DNA from: Flavobacteriales bacterium UBA7443
GTDB taxonomy: Bacteria > Bacteroidota > Bacteroidia > Flavobacteriales_D > Sanyastnellaceae
Assembly (NCBI GenBank): GCA_002477505.1
Contig: DLQB01000061.1
Span: forward strand, 1 to 19,150
DNA: 19,150 nucleotides
Direction of reading: 5' to 3'
Shown: piece after piece, positions 1-7,647 of the stretch
Layout: every line of letters starts with the position of its first letter
Numbering within the stretch: position 1 is the first letter of the stretch
Notes under the pieces: generated by a model
Told to the model about the DNA's origin: nothing
Seen by the model: only the letters and a program-made list of their open reading frames with translations
Database searches by the model: none
Position numbers and translations under genes: made by a program

Positions 1-7
1 GCGAAAT

Positions 8-1609
8 TCAGGCAGTTGTCAACGGAACTTTCCCCGGTCGACTGGCCAACAATTGCCGGGTGTATTCATTCTGAGGATTGGCCAAGATGTCCTCGGTTTC
101 GCCGCGTTCCACGATTTGCCCGTGGTGCATGATCAGCAACCGATTGCAGAAGGAGGCCATCACGGAGAGGTCATGGCTGATAAAGAGGTAGGTTAGCTTG
201 CGTTCATCCCCGATTTTGGCCAACAAGTCCAGAATGTCCCGTTGGATTTGAACGTCTAAGGCGGCAACGCTTTCGTCGAGGACCATCAATTTTGGTTCAA
301 CCGCGAGGGCTCGTGCAATGACCAATCGCTGGCGCTGTCCTCCGCTGAAATTGCCAGGATACCGTTGAAAGTCTTCTGCCGCGAGACCGACTTCTTCGAG
401 AAGCTTTACCGTATGGTCGATGGCGTTTTTCGCTTCCATTCCCAGGTGTGTGAAGACTTCAGCAATGGCCTTTCCTACGGGTATTTTGGGATTCAGTGCG
501 CTGTAGGGATCTTGGAAGACAAGTTGGGCGATGCGCCGCACATGACCCATGGACTGGGCGTGGCCATGCTTGACAGAAACCCCATCCAATTGGACGGTGC
601 CCGAAGTCATCGCTGTAAGTCCCAATAAGGTTCGGCCCAAGGTCGATTTTCCGCTACCACTTTCGCCAATGAGTCCCACGCGTTCTCCCTCGCACAAGGT
701 GAGGCTTACGTCGTTGACCGCATGCAGGTGTTCCACGGTTTTGCCCAAGAAATTTTGCCTCAGGGGGAAGGATTTGGTGACGTGCGATGCTTTGAGCAGC
801 ACAGGCCCCAGTTGTGAACCAATGGTCCGCTTGGGGATGTCCCGAGCAGCGATGAGCGCCTTTGTATAGGGGTGTACGGGGCGATTCATCACGGATTCGA
901 CGTTTCCTTGTTCGACCAATTTCCCTTGTTGCATCACCATCACATCGTCTGCGATGTCTCGAACCACGTCCAAATCATGCGTGATAAAAAGGATGGCCAA
1001 ATGGCGTTTTTGCTGAAGCCGAATCAATAGTTGCAACACGGTTTTCTGCACGGTAACGTCCAACGCGGTGGTGGGTTCATCGGCAATCAAAAGCTCGGGG
1101 TTAGCGGCTAGGGCCAGCGCAATCATTACCCGCTGTTTTTGTCCCCCGCTCAATTCGTGGGGATAGCGCTCAAAGAGTGTGGAGGGGTCGGGCAATTCTA
1201 CTTCTTCCAGCAGTTGGATGGCTTGGGTTTTGGCTTCAGCGTTGTCCATTCCTTGATGAACGAGCAGCGATTCAGCCACCTGCCATCCGACGCGCATCGA
1301 GGGGTTGAGAGAAGACATGGGGTCTTGAAACACCATGCTTAATCCCCGACCCAAGGGGGAAGTAGGTTGTTTGTTGGGGGCGACCCAGATGTTCTTGCTC
1401 GGCACGTGTTGGACGCGGCCTGAAGCCACCCGGGCTTTGGGGGGCAATAGCCCCATGATTGCCGAGGCGGTGATGCTCTTTCCCGATCCACTCTCGCCCA
1501 CAAGTGCAACCGTTTTCCCGCGGTCGATTGCAAACGAAACGCCATGCACAACGGGTTGATTGCCGAATGCGATGGTGAGGTCGTCAATGCGAAGGAGCGG
1601 TTCTTTCAT
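8..1609 (-). CDS. Double-domain ABC transporter ATPase, oligopeptide/dipeptide type (DppD-DppF fusion, GsiA/YejF-like)
   Basis: A 533-residue cytoplasmic ATPase that should power a peptide/nickel-type (Opp/Dpp family) importer or exporter. Two complete ABC cassettes are visible. In the first, Walker A is GESGSGKS (38-45), the Q-loop VFQDP (93-97), the signature LSGGQ (153-157), Walker B LLIADE (173-178) and the switch His H211. In the second, Walker A is 315-322, the signature FSGGQ (421-425), Walker B LMVLDE (441-446) and H479. After each H-loop comes the family's HPYTK or NEYTRQLL element, typical of oligopeptide ATPases. The second cassette reads DESVAALD where DEPTSALD is common; Ser at this place is familiar in OppF/DppF relatives. 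The ATG lies 8 bases after the hppD stop, so it is probably the last gene of an hmgA-hppD transcript. No permease or binding-protein gene is in the window, so the substrate is not known. Confidence 0.93.
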   Translation of the reverse strand: MKEPLLRIDDLTIAFGNQPVVHGVSFAIDRGKTVALVGESGSGKSITASAIMGLLPPKARVASGRVQHVPSKNIWVAPNKQPTSPLGRGLSMVFQDPMSSLNPSMRVGWQVAESLLVHQGMDNAEAKTQAIQLLEEVELPDPSTLFERYPHELSGGQKQRVMIALALAANPELLIADEPTTALDVTVQKTVLQLLIRLQQKRHLAILFITHDLDVVRDIADDVMVMQQGKLVEQGNVESVMNRPVHPYTKALIAARDIPKRTIGSQLGPVLLKASHVTKSFPLRQNFLGKTVEHLHAVNDVSLTLCEGERVGLIGESGSGKSTLGRTLLGLTAMTSGTVQLDGVSVKHGHAQSMGHVRRIAQLVFQDPYSALNPKIPVGKAIAEVFTHLGMEAKNAIDHTVKLLEEVGLAAEDFQRYPGNFSGGQRQRLVIARALAVEPKLMVLDESVAALDVQIQRDILDLLAKIGDERKLTYLFISHDLSVMASFCNRLLIMHHGQIVERGETEDILANPQNEYTRQLLASRPGKVPLTTA

Positions 1610-1617
1610 GAAGATTT

Positions 1618-2754
1618 TCAGAGGGTACCACGCGACTCTTGCTCTCGTTCAATGGCTTCGAACAAGGCCTTGAAATTTCCTTTTCCGAACGATTTGGCCC
1701 CTTTGCGCTGAATGATTTCAAAGAACATCGTCGGCCGATCCACCACGGGTTTGGTAAAGATTTGCAAGAGGTAGCCTTCGTCATCGCGATCGATCAGGAT
1801 GCCCAGTTCTTTGAGTGGAGCGAGGTCTTCATCAATCTCCCCGACACGATCCAATACGGTGTCATAGTATGCGCTGGGCACACGCAAGAATTCAATTCCT
1901 CGGTCCCGCAATTGGGTCACCGTTTCAATGATGTTCGATGTCGCCACGGCGATATGTTGCACGCCAGAACCGTTGTAGAAATCTATGTACTCTTCAATCT
2001 GGGACTTTTTCTTTCCTTCCGCCGGTTCATTGATGGGAAACTTGATGCGCCCATTTCCGTTGGACATCACTTTGGACATGAGGGCGGTGTACTCGGTGGA
2101 AATGTCTTTGTCATCGAATGAAATCAGTTGTGCGAATCCCATCACTCGGGCATAGAAATCGACCCAGGTATTCATTTCCCCCCACCCGACATTGCCCACC
2201 ATGTGGTCCACATATTTGAGGCCAACGGACTTGACCTCTGTTTCGAGGGACCAAGGCTGGTAGCCGGGCAAAAAGAGGCCGGTGTAATTTTTTCGCTCCA
2301 CAAAGACATGAATCGTATCGCCATAGGTCTCAATGGCACTGAGCACAACTTCACCATTCGCGTCTTTCTGTGTTTCCGGTTCGAAGACGCTGACTGCTCC
2401 GCGGTCGGTCGTTTCTTTCCAGCTTTTTTCGGCGTCATCTACCCACAAAGCCACTGCTTTTACGCCATCACCGTGCTGATTGATGTGCTGATTGATGGGG
2501 CCATCAGCACTCAACGGAGAAGTCAGAACAAGGGTGATTTTATCTTGACGAAGCACATAGGAAACCGCATCGTTGCGACCGGTTTCAAGTCCTGAATAGG
2601 CCACGGGCTCAAACCCCCAGGCCATCATATAGTAATAAGCGCTTTGCTTGGCATTGCCGCAATACAATTCGATGTGGTCCGTCCCGAGCAGAGGCAGAAA
2701 GTCTTCAGCTTCAGGAACAACCTTTTCGAGAGGAGTGGAGGGGGAGTGTTGCAT
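1618..2754 (-). CDS. hppD: 4-hydroxyphenylpyruvate dioxygenase
   Basis: Non-heme Fe(II) enzyme that converts 4-hydroxyphenylpyruvate to homogentisate, the second step of tyrosine breakdown. With the chosen ATG it has 378 residues, a normal family length. Both vicinal-oxygen-chelate halves are present. The iron ligands are recognisable as H184 (in VDHMVGNV), H267 (in GVQHIAVAT) and E346 (in MFFEIIQRKG), followed by the family C-terminal run GKGNFKALFEAIE. The reading frame can be extended to a TTG at 2775 that overlaps the hmgA stop as TTGA. I prefer the ATG at 2754 because it is a standard codon and the extra residues (mostly Pro and Phe) are not part of the family fold. It sits 17 bases after hmgA, so the two are very likely cotranscribed. 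Confidence 0.95.
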   Translation of the reverse strand: MQHSPSTPLEKVVPEAEDFLPLLGTDHIELYCGNAKQSAYYYMMAWGFEPVAYSGLETGRNDAVSYVLRQDKITLVLTSPLSADGPINQHINQHGDGVKAVALWVDDAEKSWKETTDRGAVSVFEPETQKDANGEVVLSAIETYGDTIHVFVERKNYTGLFLPGYQPWSLETEVKSVGLKYVDHMVGNVGWGEMNTWVDFYARVMGFAQLISFDDKDISTEYTALMSKVMSNGNGRIKFPINEPAEGKKKSQIEEYIDFYNGSGVQHIAVATSNIIETVTQLRDRGIEFLRVPSAYYDTVLDRVGEIDEDLAPLKELGILIDRDDEGYLLQIFTKPVVDRPTMFFEIIQRKGAKSFGKGNFKALFEAIEREQESRGTL

Positions 2755-2771
2755 GGGGAGGGGGAATGGGA

Positions 2772-3947
2772 TCAATCTTTCATATCACTGTCCAACCAGG
2801 ATTGATGGTAATCATCGTGTTCAATGGCAAGCGCTTCAGCGGTCACTTGCAAGGGACGGAACGTGTCGACCATTACGGCGAGTTCTTCCGTTTTCGTTTT
2901 GCCGATGCTTCCCTCGTAAGTCCCGGGGTGCGGTCCATGCGGAATGCCTGCAGGATGCAGCGAAATGTAGCCACGATCAATGCCGGTTCGGCTCATGAAA
3001 TCACCTTCTACGTAGTACAATACCTCATCCGAATCGATGTTGGAATGGTTGTACGGCGCAGGGATAGACTTGGGATGATAATCGTACATCCGCGGCACAA
3101 AACTGCAGATTACAAAGGCATCGGTCTCGAATGTCTGATGGACCGGTGGGGGTTGGTGCACGCGCCCTGTGATGGGCTCGAAATCGTTGATGGACATGGC
3201 GTACGGAAAGTGGTAACCATCCCAACCCACCACGTCAAACGGGTGCGAAGCGTAGACGTAGTCGTGCAATTGGCCTTGTTTTTTGATTCGAATGGTGAAT
3301 TCGCCGACTTGATCGAATGTTTCCAAGTCCGTCGGCGGACGCATGTCCCGCTCGCAGTATGGGCTATGCTCGAGCAATTGTCCAAAATGATTGCGGTAGC
3401 GTTTTGGAGTGTAAACAGGGTGTGCAGATTCCGTGATAAACAGTCGATTGGCACTCGATGCAAATACAAAACGGTGAATGATGCCTCTTGGGATCACCAA
3501 ATAATCACCTGCGCCAAATGGAATTTTCCCGAGCATCGTATGCAACACGCCGCTGCCTTCGTGCACAAACACCACTTCGTCGCCGTCTGAATTTTTATAA
3601 AACGCGTCATCGACCATGCTCGAGGTGGGCGCCGCGAGCAAAATGGTAACATCCGAATTGAACAGCACGGGTGTTCGGCTTTCCAGGTACCCTGGTTTGG
3701 GCGTCACCTTGAAACCCTCGAGCTTTCGACTCAATAAGTTGTTTTCAACCGCCGGCTTCGGTGCCACGTTGACGGATTTGCCCACGCGTTTTACCATCGT
3801 CGGTCGGCGAAGGTGATAGAGCAATGAGCTCATTCCAACAAATCCAATTGTTCCAAACAATTGCTCGTGATGGAGGGAACCATCCGGTTTTTCGAACTGG
3901 GTATGGCGCTTGTGCGGGATCTTCCCTAGGCGTTGATAGAATGGCAT
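2772..3947 (-). CDS. hmgA: Homogentisate 1,2-dioxygenase
   Basis: Cupin-fold Fe(II) dioxygenase that opens the homogentisate ring to 4-maleylacetoacetate, directly after the HppD step. It has 391 residues, close to the shorter bacterial forms. Family stretches are HQPPPVHQTFE (264-274), PAPYNHSNIDSDEVLYY (296-312) and HPAGIPHGPHPG (331-342). H301, the acidic pair D307/E308 and H337 lie where the iron ligands (two His and one Glu) are expected; I cannot decide by eye which acidic residue is the ligand. The ATG at 3947 sits in a palindrome GGCATGCC. It is the first gene of the hmgA-hppD-transporter group. The later steps (maleylacetoacetate isomerase, fumarylacetoacetase) are not in the window. 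Confidence 0.95.
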   Translation of the reverse strand: MPFYQRLGKIPHKRHTQFEKPDGSLHHEQLFGTIGFVGMSSLLYHLRRPTMVKRVGKSVNVAPKPAVENNLLSRKLEGFKVTPKPGYLESRTPVLFNSDVTILLAAPTSSMVDDAFYKNSDGDEVVFVHEGSGVLHTMLGKIPFGAGDYLVIPRGIIHRFVFASSANRLFITESAHPVYTPKRYRNHFGQLLEHSPYCERDMRPPTDLETFDQVGEFTIRIKKQGQLHDYVYASHPFDVVGWDGYHFPYAMSINDFEPITGRVHQPPPVHQTFETDAFVICSFVPRMYDYHPKSIPAPYNHSNIDSDEVLYYVEGDFMSRTGIDRGYISLHPAGIPHGPHPGTYEGSIGKTKTEELAVMVDTFRPLQVTAEALAIEHDDYHQSWLDSDMKD

Positions 3948-3962
3948 GCCGGCTGTTTTTAG

Positions 3963-3998
3963 GATGCTTCAGCTTATCGGGGACAAGCAATCAGCATC
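3963..3998 (-). other. Imperfect stem-loop in the hmgA leader
   Basis: The outer arms GATGCT (3963-3968) and AGCATC (3993-3998) pair perfectly, and inner arms GCTT (3972-3975) and AAGC (3985-3988) pair inside them, with a small asymmetric internal loop between. It lies between a weak promoter match (4000-4007) and the hmgA start, so it would be near the 5' end of the mRNA. There is no T-run after it on either strand, so it does not look like an intrinsic terminator for the upstream glucosaminidase gene. It could be a leader structure or an operator for a regulator of tyrosine breakdown; chance is also possible. Confidence 0.3.
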
Positions 3999-3999
3999 G

Positions 4000-4007
4000 C
4001 TAAGTTA
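4000..4007 (-). promoter_or_regulatory. Weak candidate -7 box for hmgA
   Basis: On the minus strand this reads TAACTTAG, matching the Bacteroidota -7 consensus TAnnTTTG at five of six fixed positions. It is 52 bases upstream of the hmgA ATG in the 108-base gap after the glucosaminidase gene. I see no convincing TTTG -33 element at the right distance. Confidence 0.25.
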
Positions 4008-4055
4008 GTTCGACTGGGATGGGACAGAAAACGCCGGAGGAAAAAAGTCGGATTC

Positions 4056-5156
4056 TTAGCCGCTTAGCCCCTGGATTGTGCGAACCCAACCGGGTAGTTT
4101 TCCTTCGGGAGTGATTCGCCATTTGAGCGAAAGCTGGCCCGACGGGGGGTGGGGATTCGCTTCCGACAACCGATTTTTTCGCACCAAAGCCTTGACGGAT
4201 ACACCGCTGCGCTGCGAAGCTTGCCAAATGCTTTCTCCTTCATGAAGCGTAAGCCAATTGACTCGGCCCTGTGATCGCTTCGGTTGCAAGTAAACGATCT
4301 CTCCTGCCGCGGGCCGATAGGGCGCGGACTTTGCCTTGCGTTCTACTTCGTTGTAGCGGTAGAGTTGCCAGACCATCATGTCCAATTCCTCTGCCAGCGA
4401 TTCATAGGAATCTTCGGCGTTGGCTAAGGTGTATCGAATGGCATTTTCACTCATCTGCATGGAACGAATGCCGCTGAGAACTTCGCCAGTTTTGTTCGGA
4501 TTCATTCCGCTGCCGTTCGCCTCTCGTGCGGTGTTCTTTTGCAGTTCAACGGTCGCATCTTTGGCTTCTCCAAATGCCTCGCGGGATGCGGCCAGGGCCA
4601 ATCCTTCCTCATCGAAGGATTCCAATTCGTAACGGTTGATCAACGCGATTAGTTTGCTGGCATACTTGGGGTTGGTGGCGTAGCCGCATTTTTTCAATCC
4701 TTTGGCCCAGCCTTTATAATCGGTAGGTTCCAATTCGAACAATCGCTCGTAGCGTGTTTTCTTCAGAAATTGACTGTGGTCGTGAAAGCTCTCAGCGGCA
4801 TTTTGGTAAGCACGAAAGCACTCGTCCTCAGCGTCATCATCATGGTAAACCCGATCGCCCTGCCATTTTCCATGGCATTTGATGCCAAAGTGATTGTTGG
4901 ATTTGAGGGCAAGTTGACTTTGTCCGTTTCCACTCTCGAGGATGCCTTGGGCAAGGGTAATGCTGGCTGGAATGCCATGCACGGCCATCTGGTAAACCGC
5001 CTCGTCGCTCCATTGCTCGATGTATTGTTCCGAGGGGCTCAAATCAGACGGCTGCGCCGATGCAGTGATGGAAAGCCCAATAGCTAACCAAAAGGTCATC
5101 CACATCGCAATTGCGGTGATGACGTTGAATCGGGAAAAAGTTTCTGAAGAATTCAT
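4056..5156 (-). CDS. Secreted glucosaminidase (GH73-type) with C-terminal LysM-like repeats
   Basis: Predicted exported peptidoglycan hydrolase that cleaves N-acetylglucosaminyl bonds (mannosyl-glycoprotein endo-beta-N-acetylglucosaminidase family, FlgJ/Bax-like). From the chosen ATG it has 366 residues. An N-terminal hydrophobic stretch (about 12-32) ends in TASA before Q35, a likely signal peptidase I site. The catalytic domain spans about 43-176, with the typical ILESGNGQS (72-80; E74 the likely catalytic acid), NNHFGIKC (87-94) and the late KKCGYATNPKYASKL (155-169). After a variable linker, two degenerate LysM-like segments follow at about 242-293 and 299-347. A second in-frame ATG at 5195 adds 13 residues containing two Cys; I prefer 5156 because it gives a cleaner signal peptide. 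It lies 86 bases after the MORN lipoprotein gene. Confidence 0.88.
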   Translation of the reverse strand: MNSSETFSRFNVITAIAMWMTFWLAIGLSITASAQPSDLSPSEQYIEQWSDEAVYQMAVHGIPASITLAQGILESGNGQSQLALKSNNHFGIKCHGKWQGDRVYHDDDAEDECFRAYQNAAESFHDHSQFLKKTRYERLFELEPTDYKGWAKGLKKCGYATNPKYASKLIALINRYELESFDEEGLALAASREAFGEAKDATVELQKNTAREANGSGMNPNKTGEVLSGIRSMQMSENAIRYTLANAEDSYESLAEELDMMVWQLYRYNEVERKAKSAPYRPAAGEIVYLQPKRSQGRVNWLTLHEGESIWQASQRSGVSVKALVRKNRLSEANPHPPSGQLSLKWRITPEGKLPGWVRTIQGLSG

Positions 5157-5242
5157 AGCAAATGACGCACAACAAAAATACCGCCGATTCAGCATCGATG
5201 TTCAGACCACTGCCCCGATGTTTTCAGCGGCGCAATGTGAAT

Positions 5243-5722
5243 TCAAGGTTGAATGGAATCGCCCGGTTGTTCGCGGATTAGTTCCCCGGATTCGCTGAAA
5301 AACTGCCAGACCCCCGTCGGCTTTCCTGTCGGGCCATATTGACCAACGATAAAGGGTTGTGCATTGGGGTACCAAGTCCGGTAATCACCCACTTGTATCC
5401 CACGTTCGTAGGTGTGTTCGGACCAAGGCGTTCCGCTCGGATAAAACGCGCGGGAAGCACCGTGCCTTTGTGAATTTTCCCATTCCCCGTATTTGGTCAA
5501 TTGCCCGCGGGCATCATAAATGGAAATGGAAACGGTATCCCCATTCATCACTTTTACGGTTCGTCTTGGTTTGCCATCGGGCCATTCATCGGTAGTGACT
5601 GTAGCCGTCGCGGCATCATCGGTTGAGTGGCTCGCACCGTTGCAAGCAGTCATCGAAACAAGGCCTGCGAGGAAGAGGGTGGCCGAAAGGATGTTGGATT
5701 TCATCTTTTGCGTTCTTTTCAT
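5243..5722 (-). CDS. Small lipoprotein with YwqK/MORN-like repeats
   Basis: A 159-residue predicted lipoprotein. The signal peptide ends in a plausible lipobox MTAC (24-27), so C27 would be acylated after removal of residues 1-26. The mature part carries YwqK-type (MORN-variant) repeats of about 22 residues with the pattern 'Y..G....G.w..y...G': KYGEWENSQRHGASRAFYPS (77-96), then similar segments at about 112-121 and 128-142. Such repeats are common in Bacteroidota proteins, but their ligand is generally unknown. The ATG at 5722 overlaps the TGA of the prenyl synthase as ATGA, which suggests coupled translation. A second ATG six codons later (5704) lies in the second copy of an 18-bp tandem repeat; both give a usable signal peptide. 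No enzymatic function can be assigned. Confidence 0.85.
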   Translation of the reverse strand: MKRTQKMKSNILSATLFLAGLVSMTACNGASHSTDDAATATVTTDEWPDGKPRRTVKVMNGDTVSISIYDARGQLTKYGEWENSQRHGASRAFYPSGTPWSEHTYERGIQVGDYRTWYPNAQPFIVGQYGPTGKPTGVWQFFSESGELIREQPGDSIQP

Positions 5723-5734
5723 CGTTTGCGTTCT
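5699..5734. repeat. 18-bp tandem duplication over a stop/start junction
   Basis: Two adjacent 18-base copies, 5699-5716 and 5717-5734, differ at one position (5706 T versus 5724 G). On the minus strand each copy contains GATGAAA, so each has an ATG start in the lipoprotein frame. The unit is six codons long, so the frame is kept. It spans the last codons of the polyprenyl synthase gene and the first codons of the MORN lipoprotein gene. Confidence 0.85.
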
Positions 5735-6708
5735 ATGGTGAAGTCAACCAATCCAACGAGTGCTTCCTTCGCATCTGAATCCGGTTCAGTGTCGAGCAGT
5801 GCCATAGCCTCGTCCCGGAGTTCCGTCATTTTTTTCCGTGCGTATTCCATTCCAGGACCTCCGATGATCGCGTCCATTACTTCTTGCACGGCCTCATCTT
5901 TGTGATTGTGATGCTTCACCAAGCGAATGAGCCTGCGACGTTCGCTCGCCGTTGCTTTGTTCAAGGTATGAATGAGTGGAAGGGTCATTTTTCGCTCCCG
6001 AATATCACCTCCCGTGGGCTTTCCGATGCGTTCTCCGTCACCGAGATCCAACAAATCGTCTTTGATTTGAAAAGCCAACCCCACCAACTCTCCAAACCGC
6101 TTCATGTTGGCCGTGGTTTCGGGATTGCTGCTGACGGAAGCGGCGCCACACGCGCAGCAAGCGGCAATGAGGGAAGCCGTTTTTCGTTGGATGATGTCAA
6201 AGTAGACTTCCTCGGTAATGTCCAATCGCCGTGCTTTTTCAATTTGCAGCAATTCTCCTTCGCTCATTTGCCGGACTGCTTCTGACGTGATTTTTAACAG
6301 ATCATACGCTTCGGCATCGACCGCCATCAGCAATCCGCGCGACAGCAGATAATCCCCAACCAAGACAGCGACTTTTTTCTTCCAAAGGGCTTGGATGGAA
6401 AAGAACCCTCTGCGCAAGGGACTTTCGTCCACCACGTCATCGTGCACCAAGGTCGCGGTGTGCAGCAATTCAATTAAGGAGGCCGCCACATGGCTCCGCT
6501 CAGGCAAAATAGTTGAATCCTTTCCAAGGACCACGCGGGCCGTCAAGAAGACGAAAAGGGGCCGCATCTGTTTCCCTTTTCTGCGAATGATATAGCGCGT
6601 CACGCGATCGAGCAAAGGGACTTCTGTCCGCATCGCACTTTTGAAGTGCCCTTGGAACTTTACCATATCAGCAGCCACTGGGGCTTGGATTTGATCCATT
6701 TTGCTCAT
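5719..6708 (-). CDS. Polyprenyl diphosphate synthase (long-chain type)
   Basis: All-helical prenyltransferase that adds isopentenyl diphosphate to an allylic primer. From the chosen ATG it has 329 residues. The first Asp-rich motif is DDVVD (90-94) in HTATLVHDDVVDESPLRRG; the second is DDLLD (217-221) in FQIKDDLLDLGDGERIGKP. An Ala five residues before the first motif leaves room for long chains, as in IspB-type enzymes, so a quinone side-chain precursor such as for menaquinone is likely (inference). In-frame ATGs exist at 6723, 6708 and 6699. A perfect -7 promoter box at 6713-6720 lies downstream of the 6723 ATG, so translation should start at 6708 (almost leaderless) or 6699. Its last bases overlap the lipoprotein start. 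Confidence 0.92.
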   Translation of the reverse strand: MSKMDQIQAPVAADMVKFQGHFKSAMRTEVPLLDRVTRYIIRRKGKQMRPLFVFLTARVVLGKDSTILPERSHVAASLIELLHTATLVHDDVVDESPLRRGFFSIQALWKKKVAVLVGDYLLSRGLLMAVDAEAYDLLKITSEAVRQMSEGELLQIEKARRLDITEEVYFDIIQRKTASLIAACCACGAASVSSNPETTANMKRFGELVGLAFQIKDDLLDLGDGERIGKPTGGDIRERKMTLPLIHTLNKATASERRRLIRLVKHHNHKDEAVQEVMDAIIGGPGMEYARKKMTELRDEAMALLDTEPDSDAKEALVGLVDFTIERKR

Positions 6709-6712
6709 GGTG

Positions 6713-6720
6713 CAAAGGTA
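6713..6720 (-). promoter_or_regulatory. -7 promoter box of the polyprenyl synthase operon
   Basis: On the minus strand this is TACCTTTG, a perfect match to the Bacteroidota consensus TAnnTTTG. Transcription would start around 6708, at or just before the synthase ATG. No clear TTTG -33 element is seen 19-21 bases upstream. It is 28 bases from the plus-strand box at 6749-6756 and points the other way. Confidence 0.6.
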
Positions 6721-6748
6721 CATCCCACTTCACCTTGTCACGGGGACT

Positions 6749-6756
6749 TATCTTTG
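6749..6756 (+). promoter_or_regulatory. -7 promoter box of yicC-gmk-nadD
   Basis: TATCTTTG is a perfect TAnnTTTG match, 15 bases before the yicC ATG, so the leader would be about ten bases long. The -33 region is not obvious. It fixes the yicC start at 6772, because the frame's upstream extension would begin before the promoter. Confidence 0.6.
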
Positions 6757-6771
6757 TCGAAAATCCCTCCC

Positions 6772-7647
6772 ATGATTCACTCTATGACCGGATATGGCAA
6801 GTCGACGGCAACCATTGGAATGCGGCGCTATACCGCAGAAATTCGATCCTTGAATGGAAAGCAACTCGATTTGAGTGTTCGGATGCCATCGGCATTCAGA
6901 GAAAAAGAAATGGAGCTGCGGAAGGCGCTTTCGAAAGCCATTGGCCGAGGCAAATGCGATTTATCCTTGCATTACGAGGCGGATGGTGTTGAGCGGAAAG
7001 AACTCAATACCGGACTCATCGCGGCTTATCTTGAAGATTTGGAGGGCATTGCCAAAGGGAGGGGCTATGAACAGGATCCGGGTGCATTGATGCAAGTGGC
7101 CATGCGGTTGCCCGATGTTTTGCAACAAGGCAAAGAGGAGTTGAATGAAAATGAATGGGGCCAAATTCAAGCACTCATCGATGATGCCGTGTCCAATTTC
7201 CTGTCGTTTCGTGTACACGAAGGAGCAGCATTGGAGGCTGACTTTCGGAAGCACGTTGCCAACATTTCGGATATGGAGGAGAAGATTGGTCCTATTCTGG
7301 ATGAGCGAATCAAGCGCATTCGGTCTCGCATTCAGGCCAATTTCAATGAAATTCAAGACCGCGGCCGATTGGACGAAAACAGGTTCGAACAAGAGGTTTT
7401 ATTTTACCTGGAAAAGTTGGATGTTTCGGAAGAGCGCGTGCGACTCAAGGCGCATTGCACGTATTTCATTGAGGTGTTGGAGCAACCGGCGGGCCAGGCC
7501 AAAAAACTTGGTTTCATCGCGCAGGAAATGGGCCGTGAAATCAATACCCTGGGCAGCAAGGCAAACGATGCGGATATGCAGCGCTATGTCGTTCAGATGA
7601 AGGACGAGCTGGAGAAAATCAAAGAACAGGTCCTCAATGCCCTCTAA
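6772..7647 (+). CDS. yicC: YicC/YloC family endoribonuclease
   Basis: A 291-residue cytoplasmic protein of the YicC/YloC family, members of which act as endoribonucleases in E. coli and B. subtilis. It begins with the family hallmark MIHSMTGYGK; the N-terminal YicC domain covers about 1-155, and the C-terminal DUF1732 domain ends with EMGREINTLGSKANDADMQ (about 255-273), a near-canonical signature. The frame stays open upstream to 6646, but those bases belong to the divergent prenyl synthase gene and precede the promoter box. The stop overlaps the gmk start by 11 bases, so the two are one operon. The yicC-gmk pairing recurs across bacteria. Confidence 0.93.
   Translation: MIHSMTGYGKSTATIGMRRYTAEIRSLNGKQLDLSVRMPSAFREKEMELRKALSKAIGRGKCDLSLHYEADGVERKELNTGLIAAYLEDLEGIAKGRGYEQDPGALMQVAMRLPDVLQQGKEELNENEWGQIQALIDDAVSNFLSFRVHEGAALEADFRKHVANISDMEEKIGPILDERIKRIRSRIQANFNEIQDRGRLDENRFEQEVLFYLEKLDVSEERVRLKAHCTYFIEVLEQPAGQAKKLGFIAQEMGREINTLGSKANDADMQRYVVQMKDELEKIKEQVLNAL

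Noticed and set aside
1639..2121. Antisense open frame opposite hppD (160 codons), and a similar one at 2128-2595
   Set aside because: Both are mirror frames of a certain hppD gene with no family resemblance.
2474..2497. Perfect 12-bp tandem repeat in hppD (TGCTGATTGATG twice) coding INQHINQH
   Set aside because: From memory of related HppD proteins, the segment before HGDG has the same length, so this does not look like a recent insertion; it may be convergent codon use. Noted only as a local repeat.
2766..3590. A 274-codon open frame antisense to hmgA
   Set aside because: It mirrors hmgA, has no recognisable motif or promoter, and hmgA is a clear enzyme gene. Long antisense frames are common opposite well-coded genes at this base composition.
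6646..6771. N-terminal extension of yicC
   Set aside because: It overlaps the divergent prenyl synthase gene and lies upstream of the promoter box; the family start MIHSMTGYG at 6772 is unmistakable.
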